Below, in pieces: positions 23,004 to 34,940 of a DNA stretch of 64,000 bases. Source of the DNA: Pratylenchus scribneri (taxonomy: Eukaryota > Nematoda > Chromadorea > Rhabditida > Pratylenchidae); contig JAQSEB010000037.1 in NCBI GenBank assembly GCA_030063045.1, positions 1,674,001 through 1,738,000 of the forward strand, read 5' to 3'. The notes beneath the pieces were generated by a model. It saw nothing but the letters and a program-made list of their open reading frames with translations, searched no databases and was not told the origin of the DNA. The first letter of the stretch is position 1; each line of letters begins with the position of its first letter. Both the position numbers and the translations under genes were made by a program.

Positions 23004-26000
23004 TCATGCGTTTGTCCGAATGGCCGGTTGTCGACTGTCCCAAAGTTGTTGGATCACGGATTCATCGATGAGGGTGGAAATGTCGCCCAAATCAGCCTTT
23101 TTGTCGCCTTCCGCTATTTTCCTCAAAATTCGCCGGGTCACTTTGCCGGAACGTGTTTTTGGCAAGCCTGGAGCCTCCTGCAAAAATTATTTAATTTATT
23201 TTCATTGGGATTTGAGAGTATTTGCCTGAACAATGTCCGGAATTGCAATGGCACCAATTTTATTGCGCACAATTTCCTTCATTTCTTTGATCAATTTGTC
23301 GTCCAATTTTTTCCCATTTGTAAGTATCACAAATGCATAAGGAAATTGGCCTGAATTTGACAAAAAATGAATTGGAATTATATAAAAAATTATTTATAAA
23401 TTATTAATAATTTATATAAAAATTTATTTTTTGCCTTTGATTGGATGTGGCGCAGAAACGACTGCGGCCTCAACAATGTCTGGATGAAGGGCAAGGGCCG
23501 ATTCAATTTCAGCAGTGGAAAGTAAATGGCCGGAAACCTGCAAAAATTAAGTGAAGAAATTTTAAATTTATGGAATAAAAATATTAAATAAATTTTAGAA
23601 TGGCTTAATTCCCAAACGATCATAATTCATAAATATACTCATCATTGGAGAAGTTTATTTTGTTTGTGTTTCATTCCGGTTGGATTCCGGAAAGTTTTAA
23701 TCTAAGTTTGTTCCGGTTGTTCCGGAAAGTTTTAATCTAAGTTTGTTCCGGTTGGATTCCGGAAAGTTTTAATCTAAGTTTGTTCCGGTTGGATTCCGGA
23801 AAGTTTTAATCTAAGTTTGTTCCGGTTGTTCCGGAAAGTTTTAATCTAAGTTTGTTCCGGTTGTTCCGGAAAGTTTTAATCTAAGTTTGTTCCGGTTGTT
23901 CCGGAAAGTTTTAATCTAAGTTTGTTCCGGTTGGTTTCCGGAAAGTTTTAATCTAAGTTTGTTCCGGTTGGTTTCCGGAAAGTTTTAATCTAAGTTTGTT
24001 CCGGTTGGTTTCCGGAAAGTTTTAATCTAAGTTTGTTCCGGTTGGATTCCGGAAAGTTTTAATCTAAGTTTGTTCCGGTTGTTCCGGAAAGTTTTAATCT
24101 AAGTTTGTTCCGGAAAGTTTTAATCTAAGTTTGTTCCGGAAAGTTTTAATCTAAGTTTGTTCCGGAAAGTTTTAACCTAAGTTTGTTCCGGAAAGTTTTA
24201 ATCTAAGTTTGTTCCGGAAAGTTTTAATTACAAAGAGCAAATGGAATTAATTTTTAATTCAATTATTGTAAATTTATTTCCCAAAAAACCCACATTCATG
24301 AGATCATCGACGCGTCCGGTAATCCAATAGTATCCGTCTTCGTCCCTTCTGGCGCCATCCCCGGTGAAGTAAAATCCATGGAAAGCATTGAAATATGTGT
24401 TCACAAAACGTTGATGATCTCCCCAAATTGAACGCATCATTCCGGGCCATGGACGCGAGAAGCATAAATTCCCTTCGAATGGACCGCCCTCTAGAATTCG
24501 GCCATCATTGTCCAAAAGTGCGGGAAGGACCCCAAAAAATGGAAGTGTTGCGGAGCCAGGCTTTGTTGGGATGGCAGCCGGCATTGGCACAATCACATGA
24601 CCTCCCTGCAAATGAGGAATGAATTGAATTATTTTGAAAATTGAAATGGTCGATTAATTAATATATAAGGAGTAAAAATATGTAATTATTATTCCCCATT
24701 TCAAAATTAATTAACGATTAATCCAATTTCACTTTTTTTGTTTCTATTGTCTCGTCATCAAAGTATTATAAATCTTTCCAAATCTCAAGGTTTTTGTTTT
24801 GGGCCATTATTTTTGTATATGGCAGACAGATTAAATATTATTTTCTTTATGTTTATTATTAAAGAGCAGAAAATGGTGAATCAAAATGATGTAATTAGTC
24901 CACTTAATAAATATTATTACATTTTTAAATATTTTCATTTTAATATTTATAATTTTTTCAGGCTCATTATAATTTTTTGTCAGAAGTCAGACTTTCAATT
25001 TAAGCAATTAATAAATAAATTAATAACTATCCATTTCCGCTCTCTAAAATAAATATTATTTTCAAAGTTTTGGACCAAAAACTCTTTGAATTTTACTAAT
25101 TATGTGGGAGTTTTCTCTTCGACTCACCGTCTCCGTTTGCCAATAAGTGTCCACAATTGCGCATTTCTTCTCGCCCACCACATTGTAGAGCCATTTCCAT
25201 GCGGAAGGGTTGATTGGTTCGCCGACAGTGCCAATCAATTGAAGGGAGGAGCGATCATGTTTTGTGACCATTTGATTGGGGAATGCCATCAATGCTCGAA
25301 CTAAATATTTAAAATAAATTAATATCAATTTAAAATATTTAAAAAGTAATTAAAAATTAATTTAAATTAATTTAAAAACATTAATTAAAATAATTTAAAA
25401 AATAATTAAAAATAAATTAATATAATAAAATAATTAATAGTAGTGTTAACCTGCGGTTGGTGCAGTGTATAATTTGGTGACTTTGTATTTCTCAACAATA
25501 GCCCACATTCGTGATGAGTCCGGATAGCTGGGAACGCCCTCAAAAATGATTGAACTCATTCCATTCAGCAAAGGGCCATAAACAACGTAGGAATGACCGG
25601 TGATCCAACCTAAAAGAATTTGTTGGGAATAATATATTGAAAAATTGATATTATTTTAGTAATTTGGTGAATGAAAGCGAAAAGTTTTGAACCAAAACCA
25701 GCAGAAAGATGGTTTAAACGGTTCAATATCCATATTTTTTGAACCAAACCAAACCGGTTTGATGCCTTTTTTGAATCAAAAGCAGAAAGATTTTAGTACT
25801 TTGGTTTAAAACGGTTTAATACCCTTAAGGTTTGAACCAAAACCGGTTTAAACGGTTTAATACCCTTTTAAGGTTTAAACCAAAACCGGTTTAAACGGTT
25901 TAATACCCTTAAGGTTTAAACCAAAATCGATCTTTGCCTTTTTTATGTGTTTTTCGTCAAATTTCCTCGCAAAAATGACCAAAATAAATAATTCATTTTG

Positions 26001-29000
26001 ATGACTGACCACAATCGGCTGTGGCCCAATAAACATCATTTTCGGGTTGTGCATCAAATGAGCATTTCATTGTCAAATATGTGTAAACCATATATCCGGC
26101 AGTGGTGTGCAAAATGCCTTTGGGTGCGCCGGTTGAGCCGGAAGTGTACAGGATGAAGAGGGGGTCTTCGGATTGCATCCATTCCACCGGACTTGAATTG
26201 GATTCGGATTGGCCCTGGCATTTGGCCATTTCTTCGGCCCAACGGCAGTCACGGCCTGCCTTCATTTCCACTTCATTTGGTTTTGTTGCACCATTGGGGG
26301 TGCGAACTCGCTGAAAAAATAATTAATTGGAGTGAATTAACTGATAAAATGGTAAATTTGTAAAGTAGTCTTTTTTTAATCTAAATTTGATTTTTTTAGT
26401 CTTAAAAATTCATAAAAATATTGGGTTTTCAAGGTGGAAGAAAAACCGAATTTAGTCTGCGTTTTTCCAAACCTAAGGTCCAAGCTTAAACATTTAATCC
26501 AATTTGCATTTTTTGATGAAATTTTTATACTCATTTTTGAACAATTTTGTATGGTTAGAGTTCAAAACCAATGCTACGTAAATGCATTAAATATTTTAAG
26601 TAGAGTAGTCAAAAGTTGGTTCCAATTTAAGAAAATCAATGAAATTTAAAATATTGGGAAAAACCGAAAACGGAAATTTTTCAAAAACCGAAAACCGGAA
26701 TTTAAAATCGATACCTTTTTAAAATCAATTTGGACTACTCTAATTTTAAGTTTAAGGTCAAAAATCAGATTCATTATTTTATTTTTTCGGAAATTGGTGA
26801 ATACGAAACTAGATGTTAACCGGGAAAAAGTATTAAAATTTGGCGCAAAAATTTATTTTTATATTAATTTTTTTAATAATTTTTCATTTTTGACTTAAAA
26901 TGAAACCTTTAAATGTTCCACAACAATACAATGCTCCAATGATTCACCGTGGAGTGTGCAAATTTGTGCAGCCTGATCGGCCAATGCCTTCAAATTGATT
27001 GGCTTATTGCCTCGAAAGCATCCATCCGCGGTGACCAAAACCCTGGCCCGGGCATGGCAAATTCGGGAGGCCAGGGAATCGGCGGAGAAACCGGCAAAAA
27101 CGACGGAATGAATGGCGCCAATTCGGGCACAAGCCAACATGGCGATTGGCAATTCCAGAATCATTGGCAAATAAATGGCCACCACATCGCCTTTTCGTAC
27201 ACCCTTTGAGCGGAGAACAGCCGAGAATGTGGTCACCTTGAAAAAATGGATATTATTAGAGAGTTGATTTTAGATTTTGGCCTATTTTTTCTTTGTATTT
27301 GATGAGAAAAGTACAAAAATAATGTTTTTTTCGAGCATTTATTTTATGTTTTTGACCTAATTTTTATGATTATGTTTTTAGGGAAATTTTTATTAAAAAA
27401 ATGCAATAAAAACCAAAAAATCACAGTCTATCTTTTCTATGCATTAGATTTGATGAAAAAAAATAATTAACGCTTTTGAGCATTTATTCATATTTTAGTA
27501 ATTTTTTTGATATATTTTTTACCTATTTTGGCACTTTTTCGGGAAAAATTTCATCAGAAAAATGCAATATATCTATTTTGAGGTTCCTTAAACCAATTTT
27601 GGTAAATTTCAAAAGCGACTTAAAAGGGATTTTGTGATTGTGATTTTTGCGACCTAAAAATCCTTTTCATAATTCTTATTTTGGTTAAGACAGAAAACAA
27701 TAAATGAATCGTTCAATTTGTATTTATTAAACAATTTTTTAAACTCACCGATTAAGCAATAAATAAAATAAACTCTGCTCAAAAATAGGAACTTCTGATA
27801 TTTTTTTTTTAATTTAAAATCCGTTCCTAATTATTATTTAAATTAAGGCGAAGAAAACAATAAATGTTTCGTTCAATTTATATTTATTTGCATTTTTTAA
27901 CTTAATTTAAAAACTGATTAAATAAAATAAAAACCTGTTCAAGTAATTGTTCATATGTGATTGATTGTTCATCTCCGGGCTCATTTCCCTCCCAACGAAA
28001 TGCAATCCTTTTGCCCAATCCTCTCTCCACATTCCGCTCCAAACAATTGAAGGCAATGTTCGTTTTGGCACCATCCATAAATCGAATGAAAACCTTCAAA
28101 TTGAATTTAAATTTACTCAAAAATATTCAAAATTTTAATAGAAGGCAATTTACCCTCCATAAAAGTAGTTTTTGTTTCTAATTAATTAGAAACCGATTTT
28201 AAACCCTACAAACCTTATACAAGACTAGCGCTTTTAGTACCATATTTTTTGGTCTAAATATTGTTTTTGGCCTAGATATGTTCAATAAAGTGTATAAAAA
28301 TGGGTAAAAGTGACAAAGAAGTCCGAAAAAATATCTGCCTCTAAGCGGGTTCGAACCCGCAACCTCAATTTAGCAAAAAAAAAGCATCAACCCACTAAGC
28401 TAAAAATGGCGTTTTTAGCTGTGTAATTAAATTTTCTTTATAAACCATAACTAGCGTTTTTGGTTTTAATTTTGGGCCAAAACTGACATTTATATAACAA
28501 TCGATGCGTCTTGATGAGGTCTACAAAATGGTATAAGGTTTTTAGGGTCTAAAACCGGTTTCTGATTTATTCGAAGCCAAAAACTATTTTTGGTAAAAAA
28601 TGTCCATAATTTTTATTACCTCTCCTTTCCTTTCATCAAAATTCCATTCCAAGCCTTTGTTCGTGAATTGTTCAAAATGTAATTGTTTGGAAATGGACAG
28701 CCAAAATTGATCGGCATTATTGATTGATTTTGCGTACATTTCATGGTAAGAAGCCAGTCCGGGAACGTGCGCATTTTGTTGGAGGGATGCCGGTGGTTGG
28801 AAAATATCCTCCGCTTCTTCTTCTTTTGCCGTCCCATTCATCAAATCGAATTTGACCACTCGGTCGGACATTTGCGATGATGAAGAATTGTGCTGCGGAA
28901 AAGTTGAATTATTGACGGATGTTGGCGGCGAATGAATTTGTAATGATTGTTGCTGGGCGTCTGCTGCTGGCGGTGGAGTGAAGTTGTCTGAAAATGAAGA

Positions 29001-31292
29001 GGAAAAATTAAATAAAATTTATTAATTAATTTAGAGATTTTTCTTCAGCAATAAAAAAACTACCCTTTTCCCATTTAATAAAAGATTATTAACAAATAAA
29101 AGCAGGTTTTTATGGAATTTTGCGGTAATTTTTCATTAAGGAAGACTAAGAAGGGAAGGTATGGGTGAAAAATTGATTTTAAATTTTAGAGTGTGTTGTG
29201 TTTTAGCTTTTAGGGAAAAGAATAAGTTGGATGGGAGGAATGGGCGCGGACGAAAATGGTAGGAAAAAGGGCAGCAGAGGCAGTGTAATTCTAATTAATG
29301 GTCGTTGAAATTTGATGCTTTTTTGCTATTAAATTTTGATAATTCTACAGAGAAATTCATAATTATCAAAATATAAAAAAGTGATAAAATGACTACAAAA
29401 TATAATACAATGAATTAGGATTATTGATAAAACACATTATAAAAATGGTCGGGAAACACAAAACATTTAATGATAAAAAGGAACCTGTGGGAGTTATTGG
29501 TCCTTGCGAAGACATTTGTTTGATTGTTGAATGTTTATTGACCGCGGGAACGATGAATCGACTCAGCAAATTTGTTTGCGTTGAAGACAAAAAAATTGTA
29601 CGTAATTGGATTGACCTTAGAATATTGGCCATATTATTTTGTACAGCTGATTTGAATGAGAGGAATTTTTAGTAATTTTTTTGGAGAAATAATAAACAAT
29701 ATTTAATGGAAATTGAAGGAATTGGAGTGGATTTATGTTATTGGTTGGGTGTGTGTTCTCTTGGCAACCGTGAATTTTAGTGAAAAATAGATGATGGATT
29801 AACAACAAAAAAAACAATTGTTTACTCAAATTTATTTAGTTGGGTAGAATGGAATTGAGACTTTTGCCTTTGATGTGAGAAAACGAAAAGTGAGGAGAAT
29901 TTTTTGATGGGTTCAAAAAAGAACAATTCAAAAATTAAAAATACAATAATCAAAAATAAAAAGGAAGTCATTTAATTTGGCGAAAAAAATACTGAATTTG
30001 GCGAAAACTTTTCGTGTCGAAAAATATTATATTTTTGAGGCCATATAACTTGGCCAAATCAGACTTCTTTAAGATTCCCTAACCCCTAGCCCTTAGCCCC
30101 TAATCCCATGCCTGCCCTGAACCTAACCCTAGCCCTAAACCCCTAATTAGGGCCAAGTTATATGGCCTCAAAAATATAATATTTTTCGACACGAAAAGTT
30201 GTTGCCAAATTCAGTATTTTTTTCGCCAAATTAAGTTTATCTCAAATAAAAATGAATTAATTTTTCAAAATTGATTTTTTTTTTAAAGAAAAAATGGGAT
30301 TTTTTCAAGTTTTTATTTTAAAATTCCGCAGACAAAACAGAAAAAAAAACAGACAGACGTATTAAAATTTATTTTTACAGCGCTCCCTAATATTGTGTTT
30401 ATTTAAAGTAACAATAGACTAAAAATGAATTGAATGGAAGAAAAATAAAAGTACAAATAAAAAATAACAAAAAACTTCAATAATTGAAAATATAAATTAA
30501 AATTTTGGGATTTGAATTTTAGAGTGTTTATGATTGGAAAAGAAATTGGAATTATTTACAATTTTTAGCAGTAAATCAATATTAATAGGCTAATAAATAA
30601 TGAAAAATCCTAAAATATGTCCTTATTATTGATGGACAAATCCACCTCACCTTCTTTAAATTTGACAATGTCAGCTGCTGCGAATTTTTTGCTTTTAGTT
30701 AAATTTAGGTTTTTGGATATTGGATAAGCTATTTTTGCACACTTCCTTATAAAAAAGTCTAGAAACGGAATTTAGGATAAATCTTTTTAAAAGGAAGTAG
30801 ACTATTTATTGAAGGAAACTTTTTTTCTGGAATTTATTCTCCAAAAGAAGTCAGCGAAAACGGAAGGAAATTGAAAGCGTTGCTACGATTCCCGCGGGGG
30901 ATGTTAACTTGGTGAAGAGGGAATTGGGGGAAAAATGACGATGAAAGAGGAAGAAGATGGCATTCTTTTTTCTATTTTTATGTTATTTTGTTTGTCCATT
31001 GTGTTTTGCCTAATGGTGGCTATGCCATGTTGAAAATAACTGAGCCAAAAGAAGGAAAAAATAGGAAATATTCGCTCGATGTACGCTAGAGGGCATGGGA
31101 AGTGGGAATTCATTTTTACAAGCTAAAATCCCCCGCGGGGATATTAGAGAAAGAAGAAAATTGGAAATATTCGAAAGGAGGGAATTAGAGGGTGGAAACT
31201 GGAAAAGGGCATTCAATTGAAATTTTGGCAATAAAATAATTACAGAATTTTTACTCACATTGATGGATCACGGATGTCAGCGTGATTCCCAT
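23004..31292 (-). CDS. Acetyl-CoA synthetase (AMP-forming)
   Basis: Exons 31259-31292 (tentative first), 28620-28987, 27935-28093, 26907-27236, 26010-26310, 25451-25609, 25128-25300, 24294-24605, 23435-23537, 23226-23350 and 23004-23177. They give about 745 residues; the animal enzyme has about 700. Converts acetate, ATP and CoA to acetyl-CoA. Visible family blocks: [56 protein letters not shown], the AMP-binding loop [72 protein letters not shown] and the acetylatable lysine region [17 protein letters not shown]. The introns at 23351-23434 and 23178-23225 begin with GC, not GT; the protein alignment leaves no GT alternative. Introns carry a minisatellite, two MITEs and a SINE. A second candidate first exon lies at 29485-29632. 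Confidence 0.93.
23650..24230. repeat. Minisatellite block 4, about 37-bp unit, in an acetyl-CoA synthetase intron
   Basis: Copies of AAGTTTGTTCCGGTTGG, ATTCCGGAAAGTTTTAATCT in tandem, with a shorter form lacking CGGTTGGATTC near the distal end (24100-24230). It fills the intron between the exons at 23537 and 24294. Confidence 0.95.
25685..25945. mobile_element. Foldback MITE, copy 4, internally amplified
   Basis: Repeated GGTTTGAACCAAAACCGGTTTAAACGG-type units with TTTAATACCCTTAAGG between them, so the MITE core has expanded in tandem. It lies in an intron of acetyl-CoA synthetase (25610-26009). Confidence 0.6.
28185..28612. mobile_element. Foldback MITE, copy 5, interrupted by a SINE
   Basis: The left remnant AGAAACCGATTTTAAACCCTACAAACCTTATAC (about 28189-28221) and the right arm AACAATCGATGCGTCTTGATGAGG ... 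GGTATAAGGTTTTTAGGGTCTAAAACCGGTTTCTGATT (about 28495-28570) are inverted copies. The SINE at 28236-28449 sits between them. Confidence 0.65.
28236..28449 (-). mobile_element. tRNA-derived SINE, copy 1, with target-site duplication
   Basis: On the minus strand a tRNA-like head carries an A-box-like AGCTTAGTGGGTTGATGC and a B-box GCGGGTTCGAACCCGC. It is followed by an unrelated body with TATTTTTTCGG and CCCATTTTTATACA. The acceptor stem does not pair fully, so a working tRNA is unlikely. The sequence ACTAGCGcTTTT/ACTAGCGtTTTT flanks it at 28224-28235 and 28450-28460, consistent with a target duplication. Copy 2 is at 50160-50350. Confidence 0.75.
29485..29632 (-). CDS. Candidate alternative first exon of acetyl-CoA synthetase with a mitochondrial presequence
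   Basis: From ATG at 29632 to a GT donor after 29485 the exon encodes 49 codons plus one base, the same phase as the exon at 31259-31292. It can therefore splice in frame to the acceptor before 28987. The peptide starts [20 protein letters not shown] and has Arg, Lys, Ser, Thr and hydrophobics but no acidic residue over its first 45 positions, typical of a mitochondrial targeting sequence. No transcript evidence is available here. Confidence 0.5.
29972..30236. mobile_element. Foldback element with a CCCTAACCC-rich centre
   Basis: Arms of about 80 bp: GGCGAAAAAAATACTGAATTTGG, CGTGTCGAAAAATATTATATTTTTGAGGCCATATAACTTGGCC at 29980-30056, and the inverted copy at 30150-30228. The spacer reads CCCTAACCCCTAGCCC and CTAACCCTAGCCCTAAACCC, telomere-like. 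It lies between the two candidate first exons of acetyl-CoA synthetase and its second exon. Confidence 0.8.
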
Positions 31293-31694
31293 TTTTGTCG
31301 ATTAAATTTATTCAAATTTTTAAAAAAAAATAAAAATATTTTTGATGAGAATGATGGAAAGATTTATGCCGAGGGCAATTTTTATTTCTTCCCGAATTAT
31401 TCCTCTCTTCAAGATTGACGCAAATGCATTTTTTGCCGTTGCCAAGCAAAAATGAATTCATTAAGTATATAAAATTTACACACAAAATAAGATGGTAAAA
31501 AATAAATTTTAATTCATCAAAATAGAGAAAATTCTTTGAATTTTTACTCATGTTTTTGTAAAATGAAAAAGTAGGAATTGACGTGAAATTATCTGCGCAA
31601 TAATTTATTTCAATTTAAAATTTCATTATTTTATTCATAAAATTGAAATTCATTCAATTTTTCTCAATTAATCGCATCTTTTCTTGCTCCTCTA
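31293..31694. other. Intergenic
   Basis: AT-rich space between the tentative first exon of acetyl-CoA synthetase and the 3' end of a TIL-domain gene on the same strand. Nothing coding recognised; it should contain the promoter of the former. Confidence 0.4.
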
Positions 31695-32642
31695 TTATTT
31701 GTTGGCACACAAATTTTTGTCGATGCATTTTGCCCCCGGCCCATCATTTTCGCGAATATAGCCAAATTTGCATCCACAACCTTGCACACAAGTGCAGGGG
31801 TCCTCCTTCTTGTGGTCCAATAATTGACCGGCCGGATGTTGACACGAAGGTTCAGTACGGCAATGGTCGAAAACGCAACCCTCGGGTATCTTTTATTGTT
31901 GGAAAAAAAGTTAGGATACCGGTAATAATCCTATCGTTGGATTTTTGCCTAATTCCAGCTGATTAGCTTGATTGTTAACTACCATAAACTATTTATAAAT
32001 TATAATTATCGATAAATCAAAATCCATGGAACCATAATTAAAAATTCAAGATTAATTTATTTGGAAATACCTCGAATTTGAATCATTATGGCGGAATTTT
32101 CGTGGCCAAGATTAGGCTTAAAAAGGAATAGTGGAGGATTTGTCCTATGATTTAGGTTAGGTTTCAGAACTCAGAGAATGGGAGGTATTGGGCTACAAAT
32201 TTCATTTTTGATAATGGGTGCAAATTTTGGTTAAACATTCGAATTCGAATGTGTGTCAATACCAACAATGCCTACGGGTCTTTCCTTTGCATCCTACTGT
32301 ACCCCCACTTTTTACCTAAACGCCCCGTCACCCTATCATCTATCAATCGAACATTGCCCCAATCTGCCTTTTTAAACCAGCCCAATTTCACATTAAATGT
32401 TCACTTTTCCGTCCACCTTCCCCAACACTTTTCCACTGGGGCTTAGGCTCCTGGCGAAGACCCGGGGCGAGAGCTTAGGCCCACTGTTGCCCCGAACTAA
32501 ACTTAGTACCGATTAGCGGTACAATAAATGTGTTTTGATCCACCTCGGTTTGACGATTGCAGTTCAATGGCTTCAAATTGGCATTCAGCAGAAATCGATG
32601 ATTGGAAGGCAAAATAATGGCCAAAAGAATGAAAAGGAACAT
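31695..32642 (-). CDS. Secreted TIL-domain (trypsin-inhibitor-like Cys-rich) protein 1
   Basis: Exons 32544-32642 and 31695-31889 join in phase 0 to 97 residues. Residues 1-21 form a signal peptide (FLFILLAIILPS). The mature part is one ten-cysteine TIL domain: C-NRQTEIPEG-C-VFDH-C-RTEPS-C, then EDPCTC, VQGCGC, KFGYIRENDGPGAKC and NLC. TIL proteins are small extracellular serine protease inhibitors; in this family the reactive bond lies between the fifth and sixth cysteines, but they sit adjacent as CTC here, so the inhibitory loop is very short and target specificity cannot be read. The intron holds a sense-oriented dispersed element. A second TIL gene lies 5 kb away on the same strand. Confidence 0.8.
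32255..32500 (-). mobile_element. Intronic sense-oriented element, copy 4
   Basis: The + strand carries the complement (CCAACAATGCCTACGGGTC, TCCTACTGTACCCCCACTTTTT, AATCGAACATTGCCCCAATCTG). The element is thus in the sense of the TIL gene, inside its only intron (31890-32543). Confidence 0.75.
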
Positions 32643-32934
32643 TTTTGGAAAATTAAAAGGGAATAAAATGAATTGGATGGAAATGAAAGGAAAGGATTTG
32701 GCCTTTTTGAGAGCAATGCCAACTCAGCAAAACTAGTTTAGAATATTTTAATGTACTTAATTGGGCAATGGAATACATTTTTCAAAATTGGCTTATTTAA
32801 TGGTATATATTTATTCCAAAAAGACAATATTTTGTTTCATTTCATTATAGCGCTTCTCAAAATAATGCAAAAAGAAGATGATAGAAAAAGGGGAAAGAGA
32901 GAAGTACGGTATCAAAGATTTTATATGTTCAATT

Positions 32935-34190
32935 CCGGAATTTTAATTTTTTTGTTTCATTCCGGAAAGTTTTAATTTTTGTGCTTCCTTCCGGAAAGTT
33001 CTAATTTTTGTATTTTATTCCGGAAAGTTTATTTATTTTATTTCTTTCCTGTTCCGGAAAGTTTATTTTTATTTTATGTTTCTATCCGGTTGTTCCGGAA
33101 ATTTATTTTTTGTTTCTTTCCGGTTGTTCCGGAAAGTTTATTTATTTTGTTTCTTTCCGGTTGTTCCGGAAAGTTTATTTATTTTGTTTCTTTTCGGTTG
33201 TTCCGGAAAGTTTATTTATTTTGTTTCTTTTCGGTTGTTCCGGAAAGTTTATTTATTTTGTTTCTTTTCGGTTGTTCCGGAAAGTTTATTTATTTTGTTT
33301 CTTTCTGGTTGTTCCGGAAAGTTTATTTATTTTGTTTCTTTCCGGTTGTTCCGGAAAGTTTATTTATTTTGTTTCTTTTCGGTTGTTCCGGAAAGTTTAT
33401 TTTTATTTTATGTTTCTTTCCGGTTGTTCCGGAAAGTTTATTTTTATTTTATGTTTCTTTCCGGTTGTTCCGGAAAGTTTATTTATTTTGTTTCTTTCCG
33501 GTTGTTCCGGAAATTTATTTTTTGTTTCTTTCTGGTTGTTCCGGAAAGTTTATTTTTATTTTATGTTTCTTTCCGGTTGTTCCGGAAAGTTTATTTTTAT
33601 TTTATGTTTCTTTCCGGTTGTTCCGGAAAGTTTATTTATTTTGTTTCTTTCCGGTTGTTCCGGAAATTTATTTTTTGTTTCTTTCTGGTTGTTCCGGAAA
33701 GTTTATTTTTATTTTATGTTTCTTTCCGGTTGTTCCGGAAAGTTTATTTATTTTGTTTCTTTCCGGTTGTTCCGGAAAGTTTATTTATTTTGTTTCTTTT
33801 CGGTTGTTCCGGAAAGTTTATTTATTTTGTTTCTTTTCGGTTGTTCCGGAAAGTTTATTTATTTTGTTTCTTTCTGGTTGTTCCGGAAAGTTTATTTATT
33901 TTGTTTCTTTTCGGTTGTTCCGGAAAGTTTATTTATTTTGTTTCTTTTCGGTTGTTCCGGAAAGTTTATTTTTATTTTATGTTTCTTTCCGGTTGTTCCG
34001 GAAAGTTTATTTTTATTTTATGTTTCTTTCCGGTTGTTCCGGAAAGTTTATTTATTTTGTTTCTTTCCGGTTGTTCCGGAAAGTTTGTTTTTTTTATGTT
34101 CTTTCAGAATTTGTGTTTCCTTCCGAAAATTTTGACTGTTTCATTTTGTAATTTTTTTTTGTTTCATTCCGAAAAATCTCAATTCCCTTC
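32935..34190. repeat. Minisatellite block 5, 38-bp-class unit
   Basis: About 31 copies of TTTGTTTCTTTCCGGTTG, TTCCGGAAAGTTTATTTATT with variants: longer TTTTATTTTATG spacers and TTCCGGAAATTT forms. Edges decay into single divergent copies. Three overlapping frames of about 380 codons occur on the + strand purely because the unit happens to lack stops; they are not genes. Confidence 0.97.
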
Positions 34191-34358
34191 TCCTACCCAT
34201 CTCTTGTTTTTTTTTACATTTTAATTAACTGCATTGAATGTTTTTTCCAAATTTCAATATAAATTGTTTATTTTGTAAAAAATTTATTAAGAAAAAATGA
34301 TAAATTAATTATGTGTAATAAATGTTAACAATCGTGAATTGTCTTATACATTTTCTTG

Positions 34359-34620
34359 TCAATAATTTCGGATAATTATTGGCTTTCTTTCTTCATCGGT
34401 TCCATAACCAGTAGCCTTCTTGCAAAGCCATACGAACAGTCCAATAGGAAGGAAAATAATCACAATTGGCCAATCAATTCGAAAAATGTGCACGAGAGCC
34501 ACAGAGATAATTGAGAGGAGGAAACCTGAAAAATAAAAAGATTTTAATGTAGATTAATTGGATTTTACAAATTATTGCTGCAAAATTGAACCAAAAAATT
34601 TTGTTATTGTAGAAAGCCAT
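34359..34620 (-). CDS. Two-transmembrane microprotein
   Basis: Exons 34569-34620 and 34359-34525 join in frame to 72 residues. Two hydrophobic helices are visible: FNFAAIICFLLSIISVALVHIF and WPIVIIFLPIGLFVWLC. A short charged loop IFRID lies between them and the cytosol-like tail is KKATGYGTDEERKPIIIRNY. The family is not recognised. The 5' neighbour on the same strand (kinesin-light-chain-like) ends 320 bp upstream, so an operon is possible. The minisatellite block begins 170 bp past its stop. Confidence 0.6.
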
Positions 34621-34940
34621 TGATTGATTGATTGATTATGAATGAATTACGATATGTCAATTTAAAGTAGATCCTGAATTTAAAGTGCTCTAATAAGTTT
34701 AGTCAGTTTAAACGCGAATAAATGCAACAATTTTGCAGTATTTAAAAGAAATAAAACTCATGAATTTTAATCCGCTGATCAAAATATTTTTATTCACGAA
34801 TAAAAATTAAATTTAAAATTGAAAGAATAAAATTTATCAAAATTGAAAAATAAATTGTTAGTGAATTAATTTCGATTGAAAATTGTAAATTGGAATCATT
34901 AATGTAAATCAAAATTTTTAAGTAAGCCCCTTCGCCATTC

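Noticed and set aside
28330..28410. Functional tRNA gene on the minus strand
   Set aside because: A and B boxes are good, but the acceptor and anticodon stems do not pair, and the unit continues into a body shared with another copy at 50.2 kb; a SINE explains it better.
29424..29672. 82-codon + strand frame
   Set aside because: Antisense of the candidate mitochondrial first exon of acetyl-CoA synthetase, whose minus-strand reading has the right phase and composition.
32979..34224. Three overlapping frames of 375-390 codons on the + strand
   Set aside because: They are translations of the 38-bp minisatellite in all three frames (repeating [22 protein letters not shown]); the unit simply has no stop. 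No start context, no family match.
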